This document shows positions 8,730 through 17,631 of a DNA stretch of 64,000 nucleotides, one piece after another (the first letter of the stretch is position 1; every line of letters starts with the position of its first letter). A program made the translations under genes and the position numbers. The notes under the pieces were generated by a model that saw only the letters and a program-made list of their open reading frames with translations, had not been told where the DNA came from and made no database searches. The stretch lies in NCBI RefSeq assembly GCF_013410665.1, contig NZ_JACCFM010000001.1, positions 2,480,001 through 2,544,000 on the forward strand. Direction: 5' to 3'. The stretch is from Leifsonia psychrotolerans (lineage in GTDB: Bacteria; Actinomycetota; Actinomycetes; Actinomycetales; Microbacteriaceae).

Positions 8730-10373
8730 ATGTCACTCAGCAGCACCACCGTCGACACGGTCAGTTTTGAAGTCATCGCCTCTGCACTGCAGTCAGCAGC
8801 AGAGGAGATGGGCAGTGTCCTCAAACGTTCAAGCTACAGCCCGATCATTCGCGACATGGACGACTTCTCCTGCGCCCTATTCACCGCCGACGGCGACCTC
8901 GTCGCCCAGGCCGACTACATTCCTGCGCAGCTCGGCGCCATGTCACTCGTTGTCAAATCGATCCTCACGACCTGGGGCGATCAGCTGAACCCCGGCGACG
9001 CCTTCATCTGCAACCACCCATTCATGGGTGCGATGCATCTGCCGGACATCAACGTGGTTTCCCCGATCTTCATCGACGATCGGCTCGTTGCTTGGAGCGG
9101 CACCGCGGCACACCACATTGACGTCGGCGGAGCGAACCCCGGCAGCGAAGGGCCCGAGCTCGAGGACATCTTCGGTGAGGGCCTCATTCTGCCCCCGACC
9201 CGCTTGTCGATCGCGGGCGTCGAGAACCGCGACCTCGTGCTGCTTATCACCGAGAATATCCGCGACCCGCTCAGCACGGTGAGTGATCTTCGGGCGCAAC
9301 GCGCATCCTGCCGGTTGGGCGACGAGCGGATGCAAGAACTCGCGACGCTCTATGGGCTCGACGTCGTCGAATTGGTCATGGCGCGCATGCTCGATGTCGT
9401 TGAATCCGGAGTGAAGAACGCACTCCGCGCGCTGCCTGACGGCGTGGGCGAGGCCGAGGGCTTCCTCGACGATGACGGCCGTGACGGGCCACCCACGCGT
9501 GTGCACGCCCAAGTCGAGAAGCGTGGAGAGCGCCTGTTCATCGACCTCTCGGGGTCGGACCCTCAGGTGGGCGGTGCCATGAACGTGCCGTGGGCGAGCG
9601 CCCGTGCCGGCATCGTCTACGCCGTGCGCGCAATGGTCGCGCCGGGTCTCGGTTCAAATGACGGCCTCATGCGTGCCGTCGAGGTCAACGCACCGCTCGG
9701 CAGTGTGCTGAACCCTGTTGCCCCGGCCGCGGTCTCGGTGCGGCACAACACCTGCCAGCGTTTCGCGGACACTCTCATTCGCGCCCTCGCCGAGCTGTGG
9801 CCGGACAAGGCCGTCGCCAGCAGCACCGTCAGCTTCTTCTGTATGAACGTCGGCAGTTCGTCCCCACTCACCGGTCGCTCCTCGGTAATGGCAGACGTCG
9901 TTGGCGGCGGCACCGGTGCGACAGCGCACAGCGACGGCATCGACGGCGTCGACACCTACATGTCCAACGTCGGCGTTATGCCCGCCGAGGTCGTCGAGAC
10001 CAACTATCAGATCCGGGTGCTTCGCAGCGAGTTCCTGCCCGGTTCGCAGGGGGTCGGCGAGTTCAATGGCGGGCTGGGCCTGCGCCGCGAGTATGAGATC
10101 CTCTCCCACCCGCAGCGCGCCACTTTCTATGCCGAGCAGACCCGTGAGGAGTTCGCGCCACGCGGCGCGGCCGGCGGTTTCGACGCCGCAGCCACGACCA
10201 TTACCGTGGTCGGCCCGGACGGCAACGAACTCGATGTGCCGAGCAAAACGTCGATGACCCTGCAGCCTGGAACTATCGTGCGAGTCGAAACCGCCGGCGG
10301 TGGCGGTTACGGAAATCCCGCCGACCGCTCCGCCGAACTACGCGAGTTCGACATTAGGAACGACCGCCTGTGA
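8730..10373 (+). CDS. hyuB: hydantoinase/oxoprolinase subunit B (HyuB)
   Basis: A 547-residue Hydantoinase_B protein, full length for the family. Recognisable features are the N-terminal SYSPIIRDMDDFSCALF, HPFMGAMHLPDINVV and the glycine-rich C-terminal GGGGYGNP. It works with HyuA in ATP-dependent opening of cyclic amides. The ATG follows the hyuA stop by 3 bp and its TGA overlaps the next GTG, so the subunits are cotranslated. Confidence 0.9.
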   Translation: MSLSSTTVDTVSFEVIASALQSAAEEMGSVLKRSSYSPIIRDMDDFSCALFTADGDLVAQADYIPAQLGAMSLVVKSILTTWGDQLNPGDAFICNHPFMGAMHLPDINVVSPIFIDDRLVAWSGTAAHHIDVGGANPGSEGPELEDIFGEGLILPPTRLSIAGVENRDLVLLITENIRDPLSTVSDLRAQRASCRLGDERMQELATLYGLDVVELVMARMLDVVESGVKNALRALPDGVGEAEGFLDDDGRDGPPTRVHAQVEKRGERLFIDLSGSDPQVGGAMNVPWASARAGIVYAVRAMVAPGLGSNDGLMRAVEVNAPLGSVLNPVAPAAVSVRHNTCQRFADTLIRALAELWPDKAVASSTVSFFCMNVGSSSPLTGRSSVMADVVGGGTGATAHSDGIDGVDTYMSNVGVMPAEVVETNYQIRVLRSEFLPGSQGVGEFNGGLGLRREYEILSHPQRATFYAEQTREEFAPRGAAGGFDAAATTITVVGPDGNELDVPSKTSMTLQPGTIVRVETAGGGGYGNPADRSAELREFDIRNDRL

Positions 10374-11116
10374 GCCAGCAACGCATCGTCGTGACCGGCG
10401 CGGCTTCTGGCATAGGCGCGGAGGTCGTGCGGCAGGCCCGCTTGGCGGGGGCACTCGTGGCCGCCGTCGACCGCGTCCCCGTGACGGAGGCTGCGGCGTC
10501 CGTCAGCGGGTATGTCTGCGACGTCACAGATGCGGCTGCCGTCAACCAGGCGATGGCCGCGATCTCCGAGCACTGGGGTGCACCACCGACCGCACTCGTG
10601 CACTGTGCCGGGATGTATTGCTCGACGCCCACCGAAAATTTGGCCGTCGAGGACTGGGACAGACTGCTCGCGGTCAACGCCCGCGGAACCTTCCTGATGG
10701 CCCAGGCTGTCGGTCGGGCGATGCTCGCTGCTGGCATCGATGAGTCGGCGGTGGCGCGGGGCGGCAGCATCGTGCTGCTCACCTCGGTGGCTTCCGACCG
10801 CGGCGATGCGTTCGAGCCGGGGGTGCACTACTCGGCCAGCAAGGGCGCCGTCATTTCATTGACGCGCCAGCTCGCCGCCGAATGGGGACCGCGCGGCATC
10901 CGCACCAATGCCGTCTCCCCCGGTGTCATCGACACTCCGATGACCACCCTCACCCAGCACCCGGCTGAAACCGAGGCTTTTCTCGCACGCGTGCCGCTCG
11001 GTAGGCTCGGGCGGGCAGCCGAGGTCGCGGCGACATGCCTGTTCTTAGTCGGCCCGACCGCGACATACATCAACGGAGTCGTCCTCCCGGTCGACGGAGG
11101 GATACTCGTCTCATGA
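10370..11116 (+). CDS. short-chain dehydrogenase/reductase (SDR)
   Basis: A 248-residue classical SDR with N-terminal cofactor motif VTGAASGIG, catalytic Ser in LLTSVASDRG and catalytic YxxxK in HYSASKGAV. GTG at 10370 overlaps the hyuB stop (GTGA), and its own stop overlaps the next ATG (ATGA). The operon position suggests oxidation or reduction of an alcohol or keto group on the substrate before or after ring opening. Cofactor and substrate are not assigned. Confidence 0.88.
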   Translation: MSQQRIVVTGAASGIGAEVVRQARLAGALVAAVDRVPVTEAAASVSGYVCDVTDAAAVNQAMAAISEHWGAPPTALVHCAGMYCSTPTENLAVEDWDRLLAVNARGTFLMAQAVGRAMLAAGIDESAVARGGSIVLLTSVASDRGDAFEPGVHYSASKGAVISLTRQLAAEWGPRGIRTNAVSPGVIDTPMTTLTQHPAETEAFLARVPLGRLGRAAEVAATCLFLVGPTATYINGVVLPVDGGILVS

Positions 11117-12288
11117 CCGACACCATTCCGCTTCGCCCCGCAGCCCAGATGGAGGGTGTCCCCGTTCTCGAATTGCGCGGCAGCGCTTTCGAGCGCGGCC
11201 AGCAGTACGGCCGTCAAGCCAAAGAACGCATTCTTCGTTCACGTGCTGCGTACGCCGAGGTCTACGCACACTTTGCACGGTGGGACTGGGACCAGGTGCT
11301 CGCAGAATCGGCTCTGTTCGTCGAGCCGATCCGTGCGTTCGGCCCGCAGTACCTCGAGGAGATGCGTGGCATCGCGGTCGGCAGCGGCCTTGATTTTCTC
11401 GATGTGCTGGCTCTGAACCTGCGCACAGAGATTCTCTTCGCTGCCCGGGCACGCGAGCCCGGCGCATCGGTGCCCTCCGTTGGCGAATGCACGGCGTTCG
11501 CCGACAGCGGCTCGGCCGATGGTCAACTGCTCGGCCAGAACTGGGATTGGATGCCGTTCGCGGCCGACACGATAGTGCTGATCGATGCGGTCCCCGACGA
11601 CGGCCCCCGCTGGATGACCGTCGTCGAGGCGGGGCTCCTCGCGAAGTTCGGGATGAACTCCGCCGGCCTCGCCGTCACGACGAATGCACTCGTGACGTCG
11701 GGGGATGCGGGCGAGCCCGGCGTTCCCTACCATGTGATGCTGCGCGCGCTGCTTGACAGCACGAGCGCCGACGATGCCGTCGCCACTCTGTCACGGGCCA
11801 CCCGATCGTCGTCGGCGAACTACATGATCGCTGCGCGCGACGGCTGGGCGATCGATGCCGAGTCACGTCCCGGAGGCGCCGACCGGATCACCTGGAGCAC
11901 CCCGCGCCACGCCGAACCGTTGCTGCACGCCAATCATTTTTCTGACACTGTTCCGTTCCCCGCCGACGTGACGGATGTCGGCCTGCGCGTCATGCCCGAC
12001 TCACCCCACCGCCTGCGCCGGGCAGCCGACCTCTCCGCTGGGGCAGCGGGCCCCGCGGCCCGTGATCTGAACTGGTGGAAACAGAGTCTGGCCGATCACG
12101 AGGGCTTTCCTGATTCGTTGTGCTGTCACCCGAATCCGGACTCCCACCCGATGGATCAAGGGGCGACCGTGACCGGTGTCATTTTCGACCCGGCGAAGAG
12201 CCTGGTGCATCTCACGATCGGCCCGCCGTGCTCAAGCACCTGGCAAGTCATCGATTTCTCTACGGCCTTCGAAAGCGACCTACAATAA
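11113..12288 (+). CDS. C45-family Ntn acyltransferase/hydrolase (isopenicillin-N acyltransferase-like)
   Basis: A 391-residue protein of the acyl-CoA:6-aminopenicillanate acyltransferase family (peptidase C45). The N-terminal region FERGQQYGRQ matches family members, and the probable autocatalytic nucleophile is Cys126 in SVGECTAF, followed by GQNWDW. These enzymes self-cleave before the Cys and then hydrolyse or transfer amide-linked acyl groups; bacterial members include amidases of unknown specificity. The ATG at 11113 overlaps the SDR stop; the frame extends upstream to 11035 but only inside the SDR gene. No signal peptide, so it is probably cytoplasmic. Confidence 0.82.
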   Translation: MTDTIPLRPAAQMEGVPVLELRGSAFERGQQYGRQAKERILRSRAAYAEVYAHFARWDWDQVLAESALFVEPIRAFGPQYLEEMRGIAVGSGLDFLDVLALNLRTEILFAARAREPGASVPSVGECTAFADSGSADGQLLGQNWDWMPFAADTIVLIDAVPDDGPRWMTVVEAGLLAKFGMNSAGLAVTTNALVTSGDAGEPGVPYHVMLRALLDSTSADDAVATLSRATRSSSANYMIAARDGWAIDAESRPGGADRITWSTPRHAEPLLHANHFSDTVPFPADVTDVGLRVMPDSPHRLRRAADLSAGAAGPAARDLNWWKQSLADHEGFPDSLCCHPNPDSHPMDQGATVTGVIFDPAKSLVHLTIGPPCSSTWQVIDFSTAFESDLQ

Positions 12289-12336
12289 CGAAACAGATCG
12301 AGCGCAACGCGGCTCTTGAACCACTGGGAGAACCAC

Positions 12337-14133
12337 GTGTCGAAACTGACAGCTGAAATTACCGTCCACTCCGACGGCCGTTCAACGGTCAGTGACCGCG
12401 ACGGCATTCCGAAAGTCTTGCTCAGTTACGCCCACGCGATGTTCGGCACCGGGCGTGACTCTCTGCGTTTTCTTTGGCGTGATGACACCCGCTGGCTCGC
12501 CGTGCACCTACTGCGAGACGGCGCTCGACACAGCCCACAATCGACGGCGACGTTTCTGGACCGTTCGCCGTCGCACAGGGCTCGCACCGATGCCGCCGGC
12601 CAGGTGGTTCTGCGTGTGGCCGAGATCGACGTTCCGCGCGGCGTCACCGTGCGTGAGATCGACGTTATTACCCTCGTCGCCCTCGGATTGACGAACGGCG
12701 CGATCGCAGAACGCCTCGGCACGAGTGCGCGCACCGTGTCGACGCAGATCGAGCGCCTGCTCACCAAGCTCGACCAGGAGACCCGCGGCGGACTCGCCGC
12801 CCTCGCCGTCGACTCCGGGCTGCTGCGCCTTCCGCTGCCCGGCGGCGTTGACGGCGCGGCCGTGACAGCGATCGGCATCGTCGAGCTTCAGACCGCAGTG
12901 CTCGGTGGGGCTCCGACCCGGCAGGCCACCCCCCGCCCGGCCTACCCACGTCGCCGCCCGATCCTGATCGGAACACTCGTGCCATCCGGGCTCGCCGACG
13001 CCGACGGTGTCGAGATGCAGAACGGCGCACAGTTGGCCGTTGAGGAGCTCAATGACCTCGGTGGAATCTCTGGCCGCCGCGTCGAACATGTCACAGCGAA
13101 GGTCGACCTGTTCGATCGCACGAGCGTCGAGCGTGCGCTCGATCTGCTGTTCGATCAGGATGTCGACGCCATCACGACGAGCTACACGAGCGCCGAATAC
13201 ACTCCGGCACTTGAACTGATCGCCGATTACGGGCGGCCATTCCTGCACACAGCGACGTTCGACGAGCAGGTACAGCTTGTGCGTTCGGACCGCGGCCGCT
13301 ATGGCGCGATCTTTCAGACCTGCCCGTCGGAGACCTACTACGGGGCCGGGCTGATCCGTTTGCTCACCGACCTGGAGGCGCGCCAACTTTGGAAGCCGCG
13401 TTCGCACCGCATCGTCAGTATCGAAGCCGATTCATACAGCACCCGCGTGACGACGGCCGATTTCGTCGCAACGGCCGATAAGGCCGGCTGGTCGATGGAT
13501 GAACTCATTCGAGCTCCCATCGGCAGCACCGATTGGGATGCCGTCATCGCCCGGATCGCCAGGCTCGATCCGGACGTCGTCATGATCACGCACTTTCTCG
13601 ACCAGGAACTCGCGGCCTTCCAGCGAGCGTTCAGCGCTGCTGGACTGCCGGCGCTGGTGTACTGCATTTATGGGGCGTCGATCCCGCGGTTCCAGGACGA
13701 CCTCGGCTCAGCCGCCGACGGGGTGATCTGGTCGACGACCACCGGCACCTACGACGATCTGCTCGGCCAGCGCTTCCGCGCACACTACGGTGCCCGTTTC
13801 GGTGCGGCTCCAGGCTGGTCGCAGGCCAGTGCATCCTATGACCAGGTGAACCTGCTGGCCTCCGCATGGTCAGCGACGAATTCACGTCACACGAAGGATG
13901 TCACGCAGTACCTGCGTCGCTCGGCCTACCGCGGAATCAACGGAGTCTACTTTCTCGGCGGCCACGATCAGGCCCCACTGTCCTACCCAGATGTGACGCT
14001 CGATCCGTCGATGGGTCAGGCACACATGGTCTACCAAATTCAAGAGGGCAGCCACCGGGTGCTCGGCCCGGAGCCGTTCGGCACGGCGTCGAACTTCCAG
14101 CTCCCGTCGTGGGCCACACGCCCAGCCCGTTGA
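12337..14133 (+). CDS. LuxR-type HTH fused to a periplasmic-binding-protein domain, cytoplasmic sensor-regulator
   Basis: A 598-residue protein with no signal peptide or membrane segment. Residues 1-95 match nothing I recognise. Residues about 100-165 form a LuxR/GerE helix-turn-helix (VTVREIDVITLVALGLTNGA, then TSARTVSTQIERLLTKL). From residue about 205 to the end is a type-I binding-protein fold of the AmiC/FmdD/UrtA class. This domain aligns along its length with the exported binding protein at 17632-18957: IFQTCPSET against IFQCCPTEI, GVIWSTTTGT against GVVWSTTIGT, and both end in LPSW. It is probably a ligand-controlled activator sensing the importer's substrate. GTG at 12337 has GGGAG 6 nt upstream, and a TACAAT -10-like element lies at about 12281. 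Confidence 0.85.
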   Translation: MSKLTAEITVHSDGRSTVSDRDGIPKVLLSYAHAMFGTGRDSLRFLWRDDTRWLAVHLLRDGARHSPQSTATFLDRSPSHRARTDAAGQVVLRVAEIDVPRGVTVREIDVITLVALGLTNGAIAERLGTSARTVSTQIERLLTKLDQETRGGLAALAVDSGLLRLPLPGGVDGAAVTAIGIVELQTAVLGGAPTRQATPRPAYPRRRPILIGTLVPSGLADADGVEMQNGAQLAVEELNDLGGISGRRVEHVTAKVDLFDRTSVERALDLLFDQDVDAITTSYTSAEYTPALELIADYGRPFLHTATFDEQVQLVRSDRGRYGAIFQTCPSETYYGAGLIRLLTDLEARQLWKPRSHRIVSIEADSYSTRVTTADFVATADKAGWSMDELIRAPIGSTDWDAVIARIARLDPDVVMITHFLDQELAAFQRAFSAAGLPALVYCIYGASIPRFQDDLGSAADGVIWSTTTGTYDDLLGQRFRAHYGARFGAAPGWSQASASYDQVNLLASAWSATNSRHTKDVTQYLRRSAYRGINGVYFLGGHDQAPLSYPDVTLDPSMGQAHMVYQIQEGSHRVLGPEPFGTASNFQLPSWATRPAR

Positions 14134-14169
14134 CCTCTACAGCTCGCGCCGTGTCGCCGGATTCGGGCA

Positions 14170-14190
14170 TAGAGCACCCAGCTGGCTCTA
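14170..14190. terminator. weak inverted repeat between convergent genes
   Basis: TAGAGC (14170-14175) and GCTCTA (14185-14190) form 6-bp arms round a 9-bp loop, between the convergent regulator and permease genes. It overlaps the permease stop codon and has no clear T-tract, so the terminator role is tentative. Confidence 0.25.
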
Positions 14191-15225
14191 GCGATCGCCT
14201 GCCGCAATCCAGTCTTTGAGACGACGACTCAGCTTCGAGAAGACGGGCACCAGCCCGCGCGGCATCGCAAGAACCATCACCAGCAGGATCAGCCCCAGGA
14301 TGAGCAGACGGATGTCGGGCCACTCCTGCAACCTGGCCTGAATGAACGTGATTACGATGGTGCCCACGATTGGCCCAATCAGCGTGCCCAGGCCACCGAC
14401 AACAAGCATCGTCACAAGCAGCGTCATCGGGCCTAGACCCATCAGCGTGGGTGAGATGACGCCGAACACGAACGCGTAGAGACCACCGGCAATCCCGGCG
14501 AAGAAGCCGGAAATTCCGAACACCACGAGCTGGTAGGTGCGCGGGTTGATGCCACGAGCCGCGGCGAGCGCCGGATTGTCTCGCAGCGCAATCAGTCCGC
14601 TGCCGAGCGGGGAGCGAATCACGAGATAGATGGCGACGGCCGTAATCACGACAACGCCAAGCGCGATCCAATAGAACATCCGCTGCCGGGTGAGCGAATC
14701 CAACGCCTCGAGGCCAAAGCCGGAGAAGCCCGAGAGTCCATACGACCCTCCTGTGACATTCGACTGGTCTGAGATGATCAGCAGACGCACCACCTCGGCG
14801 AACCCGAAGGTCAGAAGCGACACGTAAATGCCTCGCAGACGCAGCGCCGGAATGGCAATGAGCAGCGACAAGAGCGCGGCGGCCACCCCGCCGATCAGCA
14901 GCGACAGCAGCGGGGGCAGAGATGTGTGGAGGCTCAGGAGTGCGGCGACATATCCACCGACGGCATAGATCGCCAGCTGGCCGAAGTTCCACACACCGGC
15001 AAACCCGAGCACCAGGTTCCAGCTTTGGTTGAGGGTCATCCAAATCAGGCCGAGGGTCGCAATCCCGATCCAACTCGAGTCGGGAACGACGAAGGGAAGG
15101 AGCACTGCCGCCACCGCGAGCAGGGCAAGCGAAATCGGCTGCGGACGCGGCCACCCCATCCGTTCGGGTGACCATCGCGCAGCGGGCTTCACGAGCGCCG
15201 GGTCGGCTTTCAGTATTGTGCTCAC
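14188..15225 (-). CDS. branched-chain/amide-type ABC permease (LivM/UrtC class)
   Basis: A 345-residue permease with about ten hydrophobic segments and the LivM motif region GSGLIALRDNPALAAARGIN, which is the cytoplasmic coupling loop of the family. GTG at 15225 has a strong AGGAGG ribosome site and overlaps the LivH-like stop by 4 bp. It is the last gene of the importer operon. Together with the other four genes it makes a HAAT/UrtABCDE-type importer; specificity follows from the binding protein (amide-like). Confidence 0.9.
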   Translation of the reverse strand: MSTILKADPALVKPAARWSPERMGWPRPQPISLALLAVAAVLLPFVVPDSSWIGIATLGLIWMTLNQSWNLVLGFAGVWNFGQLAIYAVGGYVAALLSLHTSLPPLLSLLIGGVAAALLSLLIAIPALRLRGIYVSLLTFGFAEVVRLLIISDQSNVTGGSYGLSGFSGFGLEALDSLTRQRMFYWIALGVVVITAVAIYLVIRSPLGSGLIALRDNPALAAARGINPRTYQLVVFGISGFFAGIAGGLYAFVFGVISPTLMGLGPMTLLVTMLVVGGLGTLIGPIVGTIVITFIQARLQEWPDIRLLILGLILLVMVLAMPRGLVPVFSKLSRRLKDWIAAGDR

Positions 15226-16109
15226 AGTCGGGCCTCCTGCGGTTTACCGGCGATAACGTACGGCCGAACGACCAACACGATCAGAATGACCCCGTACAAA
15301 ACCGGCAACGCGTAGGTAGCGCTCCAATAGATCGAGACCACGGCCTGGATGAATCCGATGATGTAAGCGGCGATGATTGTGCCCCTGATGCTGCCCAAGC
15401 CGGCGAAGATCGCGACGATCAGTGCTTGCAGAAGCGGCAGGTCGCCGGCATTCGGGTAGACGAAGTAGATCGGCGCCAGAAGCACACCAGCCACACCCGC
15501 GAGTGCCGAGGCGATCCCCATCGCCACGACGTACACCCTGCGGGCAGGAATGCCCATCAGCCGGGACGCATCGAGGTTCTGGGCCACCGCGGTGATCGCG
15601 AGCCCGTAGCGGGATCGCACGAGGAAGAAGCCGAGAAGCAGAAGCAGCCCGATCGCGAAGACGGCCATGAAGAGCGAGTGGTAGGTGATCGACACTTCGG
15701 GGGTGAGATTGAATTTTCCGTCGATCAGAAAGGGGAACGGCTTCTGACGTGGGCCGTAGATCCAGAGCACGACGCTCTGCACGATTGTGGCGATCGCGAA
15801 CGTCGAAATGAACGCTGTCATTTCGAAGTCGACGCCCAGTCGTCCGAGCAACGGCCGCACCCCGACGTAGAACGTCAGCACCCCGAGCAGGAAGGTGATG
15901 CCGGCCGCCACGAGCAGTGCCGTCCAGACCGGCCAATCGAAGCGTTGCAGGAACGTGTAAGCCGCGATACCGCCCACCATCACCATGATGCCCTGCGCCA
16001 TGTTCAGCACGCGCAGTGTGCCGTAAATCAGGCTCATTCCCACAGTGATGAGTGCGAGCATCGAGCCCTGCACGACAGTGCTGACGAGTGTCTGCAGAAT
16101 CAGGTTCAT
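15222..16109 (-). CDS. branched-chain/amide-type ABC permease (LivH/UrtB class)
   Basis: A 295-residue permease. The N-terminal GSMLALITVGMSLIYGTLRV is the classical LivH/UrtB start, and the coupling-loop region is AITAVAQNLDASRLMGIP. The ATG overlaps the stop of the upstream ATPase by 4 bp, and its stop overlaps the next GTG. It forms the transmembrane pore with the LivM-like subunit. Confidence 0.9.
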   Translation of the reverse strand: MNLILQTLVSTVVQGSMLALITVGMSLIYGTLRVLNMAQGIMVMVGGIAAYTFLQRFDWPVWTALLVAAGITFLLGVLTFYVGVRPLLGRLGVDFEMTAFISTFAIATIVQSVVLWIYGPRQKPFPFLIDGKFNLTPEVSITYHSLFMAVFAIGLLLLLGFFLVRSRYGLAITAVAQNLDASRLMGIPARRVYVVAMGIASALAGVAGVLLAPIYFVYPNAGDLPLLQALIVAIFAGLGSIRGTIIAAYIIGFIQAVVSIYWSATYALPVLYGVILIVLVVRPYVIAGKPQEARL

Positions 16110-16858
16110 GTGTCGATCCCGAGATAGGTGGCCGCGATGGCCGGGTGAGAGAGTACGTAATCGACCGAGCCGGACAGCACGACGCTGCCGTTCTCGACAA
16201 GGGTGACGTGGTCGGCCACATCACGCACGCGGGAGAAGTCCTCCTCGACGAGAAGCACTGTCATTCCCTCTGCCGCGATGCGAGCGATTTGGCGGTAGAC
16301 CTCTTCGACGAGCACGGGCGCGAGGCCGAGGCTCGGTTCGTCGATCATGAGCATGCGGGCGTCGCCCATGAGGCCTCGCCCGATGGCCAGCATCCGTCGC
16401 TCGCCGCCCGACAGGGTACGCGCTCGTTGAGTGGCTCGCTCGGCAAGCCGAGGGAAAATATCGTAGACGCGTTCCAGTTTGGCCGCACGGTTCTTCTGCG
16501 CCGACTTCACGAAGGCACCAAGTGCCAGGTTCTCGCTCACCGTCATGTCCGGAAATAGCATGTCGCCCTGCGGAATGTGAATGAGGCCCTGCCCGACAAT
16601 GGTCTCGGTGCGCATGGTGTCGATGCGGCTGCCAGCAAAACGGATGCTGCCGCTCCGGGGTGCGACGAGGCCGCTGATAGCGCGCAGGAGAGTGCTCTTA
16701 CCGTGACCATTCGGGCCGATGACGACAGAGAATTCACCCTCGGCAACCCGCAGGTTGATGCCGCGCAGCACCTCGGTCAGACCGTATCCCGCATGCAGGT
16801 CGACGACGTCAAGGAGCACCGTGGGGGTGGGGTCACCCGCGCTGTGGGGTTCAGTCAT
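16106..16858 (-). CDS. ABC transporter ATPase (LivF/UrtE class)
   Basis: A 250-residue ATPase with Walker A GPNGHGKST, a signature reading LSGGERRMLAIGRGLM and Walker B MLMIDEPSLGL. The compact size, without an extra C-terminal domain, fits LivF. The ATG lies within the last codons of the LivG-like gene (8-bp overlap). Confidence 0.9.
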   Translation of the reverse strand: MTEPHSAGDPTPTVLLDVVDLHAGYGLTEVLRGINLRVAEGEFSVVIGPNGHGKSTLLRAISGLVAPRSGSIRFAGSRIDTMRTETIVGQGLIHIPQGDMLFPDMTVSENLALGAFVKSAQKNRAAKLERVYDIFPRLAERATQRARTLSGGERRMLAIGRGLMGDARMLMIDEPSLGLAPVLVEEVYRQIARIAAEGMTVLLVEEDFSRVRDVADHVTLVENGSVVLSGSVDYVLSHPAIAATYLGIDT

Positions 16859-17624
16859 GAGGCTTCGCTTTCGATGTGGGTGCCATGCCGCCGAGGTACA
16901 CGCGCATGACCTCTTCGTGTGAGAGCACCTCTTCAGGCAGACCCTCGAAGAGGGTCTTGCCCTGGTTCATGATGAGCACCCGATCGGAGAGCGCCATCAG
17001 GGCGCGCATCACGTGCTCGATCAGAACCAGTGTGATGCCGCGCTCGCGCACCCGGCGCAACAAGTCGACGAGTTCGTCGACCTCAGCAGGAGTGAGCCCG
17101 CCAAATGGCTCGTCGAGGAACAGCATGCTCGGCGCGCTCGCCAGGGCGGAGGCGACCATGAGTCGCTTCTTGTCGAACACGGCGAGCGGACCGGCTTCAT
17201 CACCGGCGATATCTGACAGCCCGACGAAGTCCAGCTCGGCTTCTGCCCTGGCCAGAGTCCGCGTGTCCGAGCGGAAGCCTGACCACCAGGGGTTGCCGGC
17301 ACCGAAATGGGCCCCGACCACAACGTTGGCCAGAACCGTTTCGGTATCGAACACCGACGGCAGTTGAAAGGTGCGGGCGATTCCGCGGTGGCAGATCTCA
17401 TTCACACTCTTGGTGTGGATGGGCTTGCCGTCGAGGTTGATCTCGCCCGCACTCAACCGAGTCATGCCGGTGACGATGTCGAACAGCGTGGTCTTGCCCG
17501 CGCCGTTCGGTCCAGCGATACCGAAGGTCTCCCCTTGTCGCACGTGGAACGAGACATCGTCGACCGCAGTGAGCCCGCCGTATCTCTTGGTGACGCCACG
17601 CGCGTCGAGGAGCACTTCAGCCAT
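16851..17624 (-). CDS. ABC transporter ATPase (LivG/UrtD class)
   Basis: A 257-residue ATPase with Walker A GPNGAGKTT, Walker B SMLFLDEPFGGL, and the LivG-type C-terminal extension running to LSHEEVMRVYLGG. The signature motif is poorly conserved: where LivG members read LSxGxQ, this protein has GPLAVFDKKRLMVASAL. That divergence from C-loop consensus is seen in some HAAT ATPases. It starts 7 bp after the binding-protein stop. Confidence 0.87.
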   Translation of the reverse strand: MAEVLLDARGVTKRYGGLTAVDDVSFHVRQGETFGIAGPNGAGKTTLFDIVTGMTRLSAGEINLDGKPIHTKSVNEICHRGIARTFQLPSVFDTETVLANVVVGAHFGAGNPWWSGFRSDTRTLARAEAELDFVGLSDIAGDEAGPLAVFDKKRLMVASALASAPSMLFLDEPFGGLTPAEVDELVDLLRRVRERGITLVLIEHVMRALMALSDRVLIMNQGKTLFEGLPEEVLSHEEVMRVYLGGMAPTSKAKPHD

Positions 17625-17631
17625 GAGTCGA

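Noticed and set aside
6678..10373. 5-oxoprolinase or acetone carboxylase
   Set aside because: HyuA/HyuB split subunits fit several reactions. There is no gamma-subunit for acetone carboxylase and nothing to single out oxoproline.
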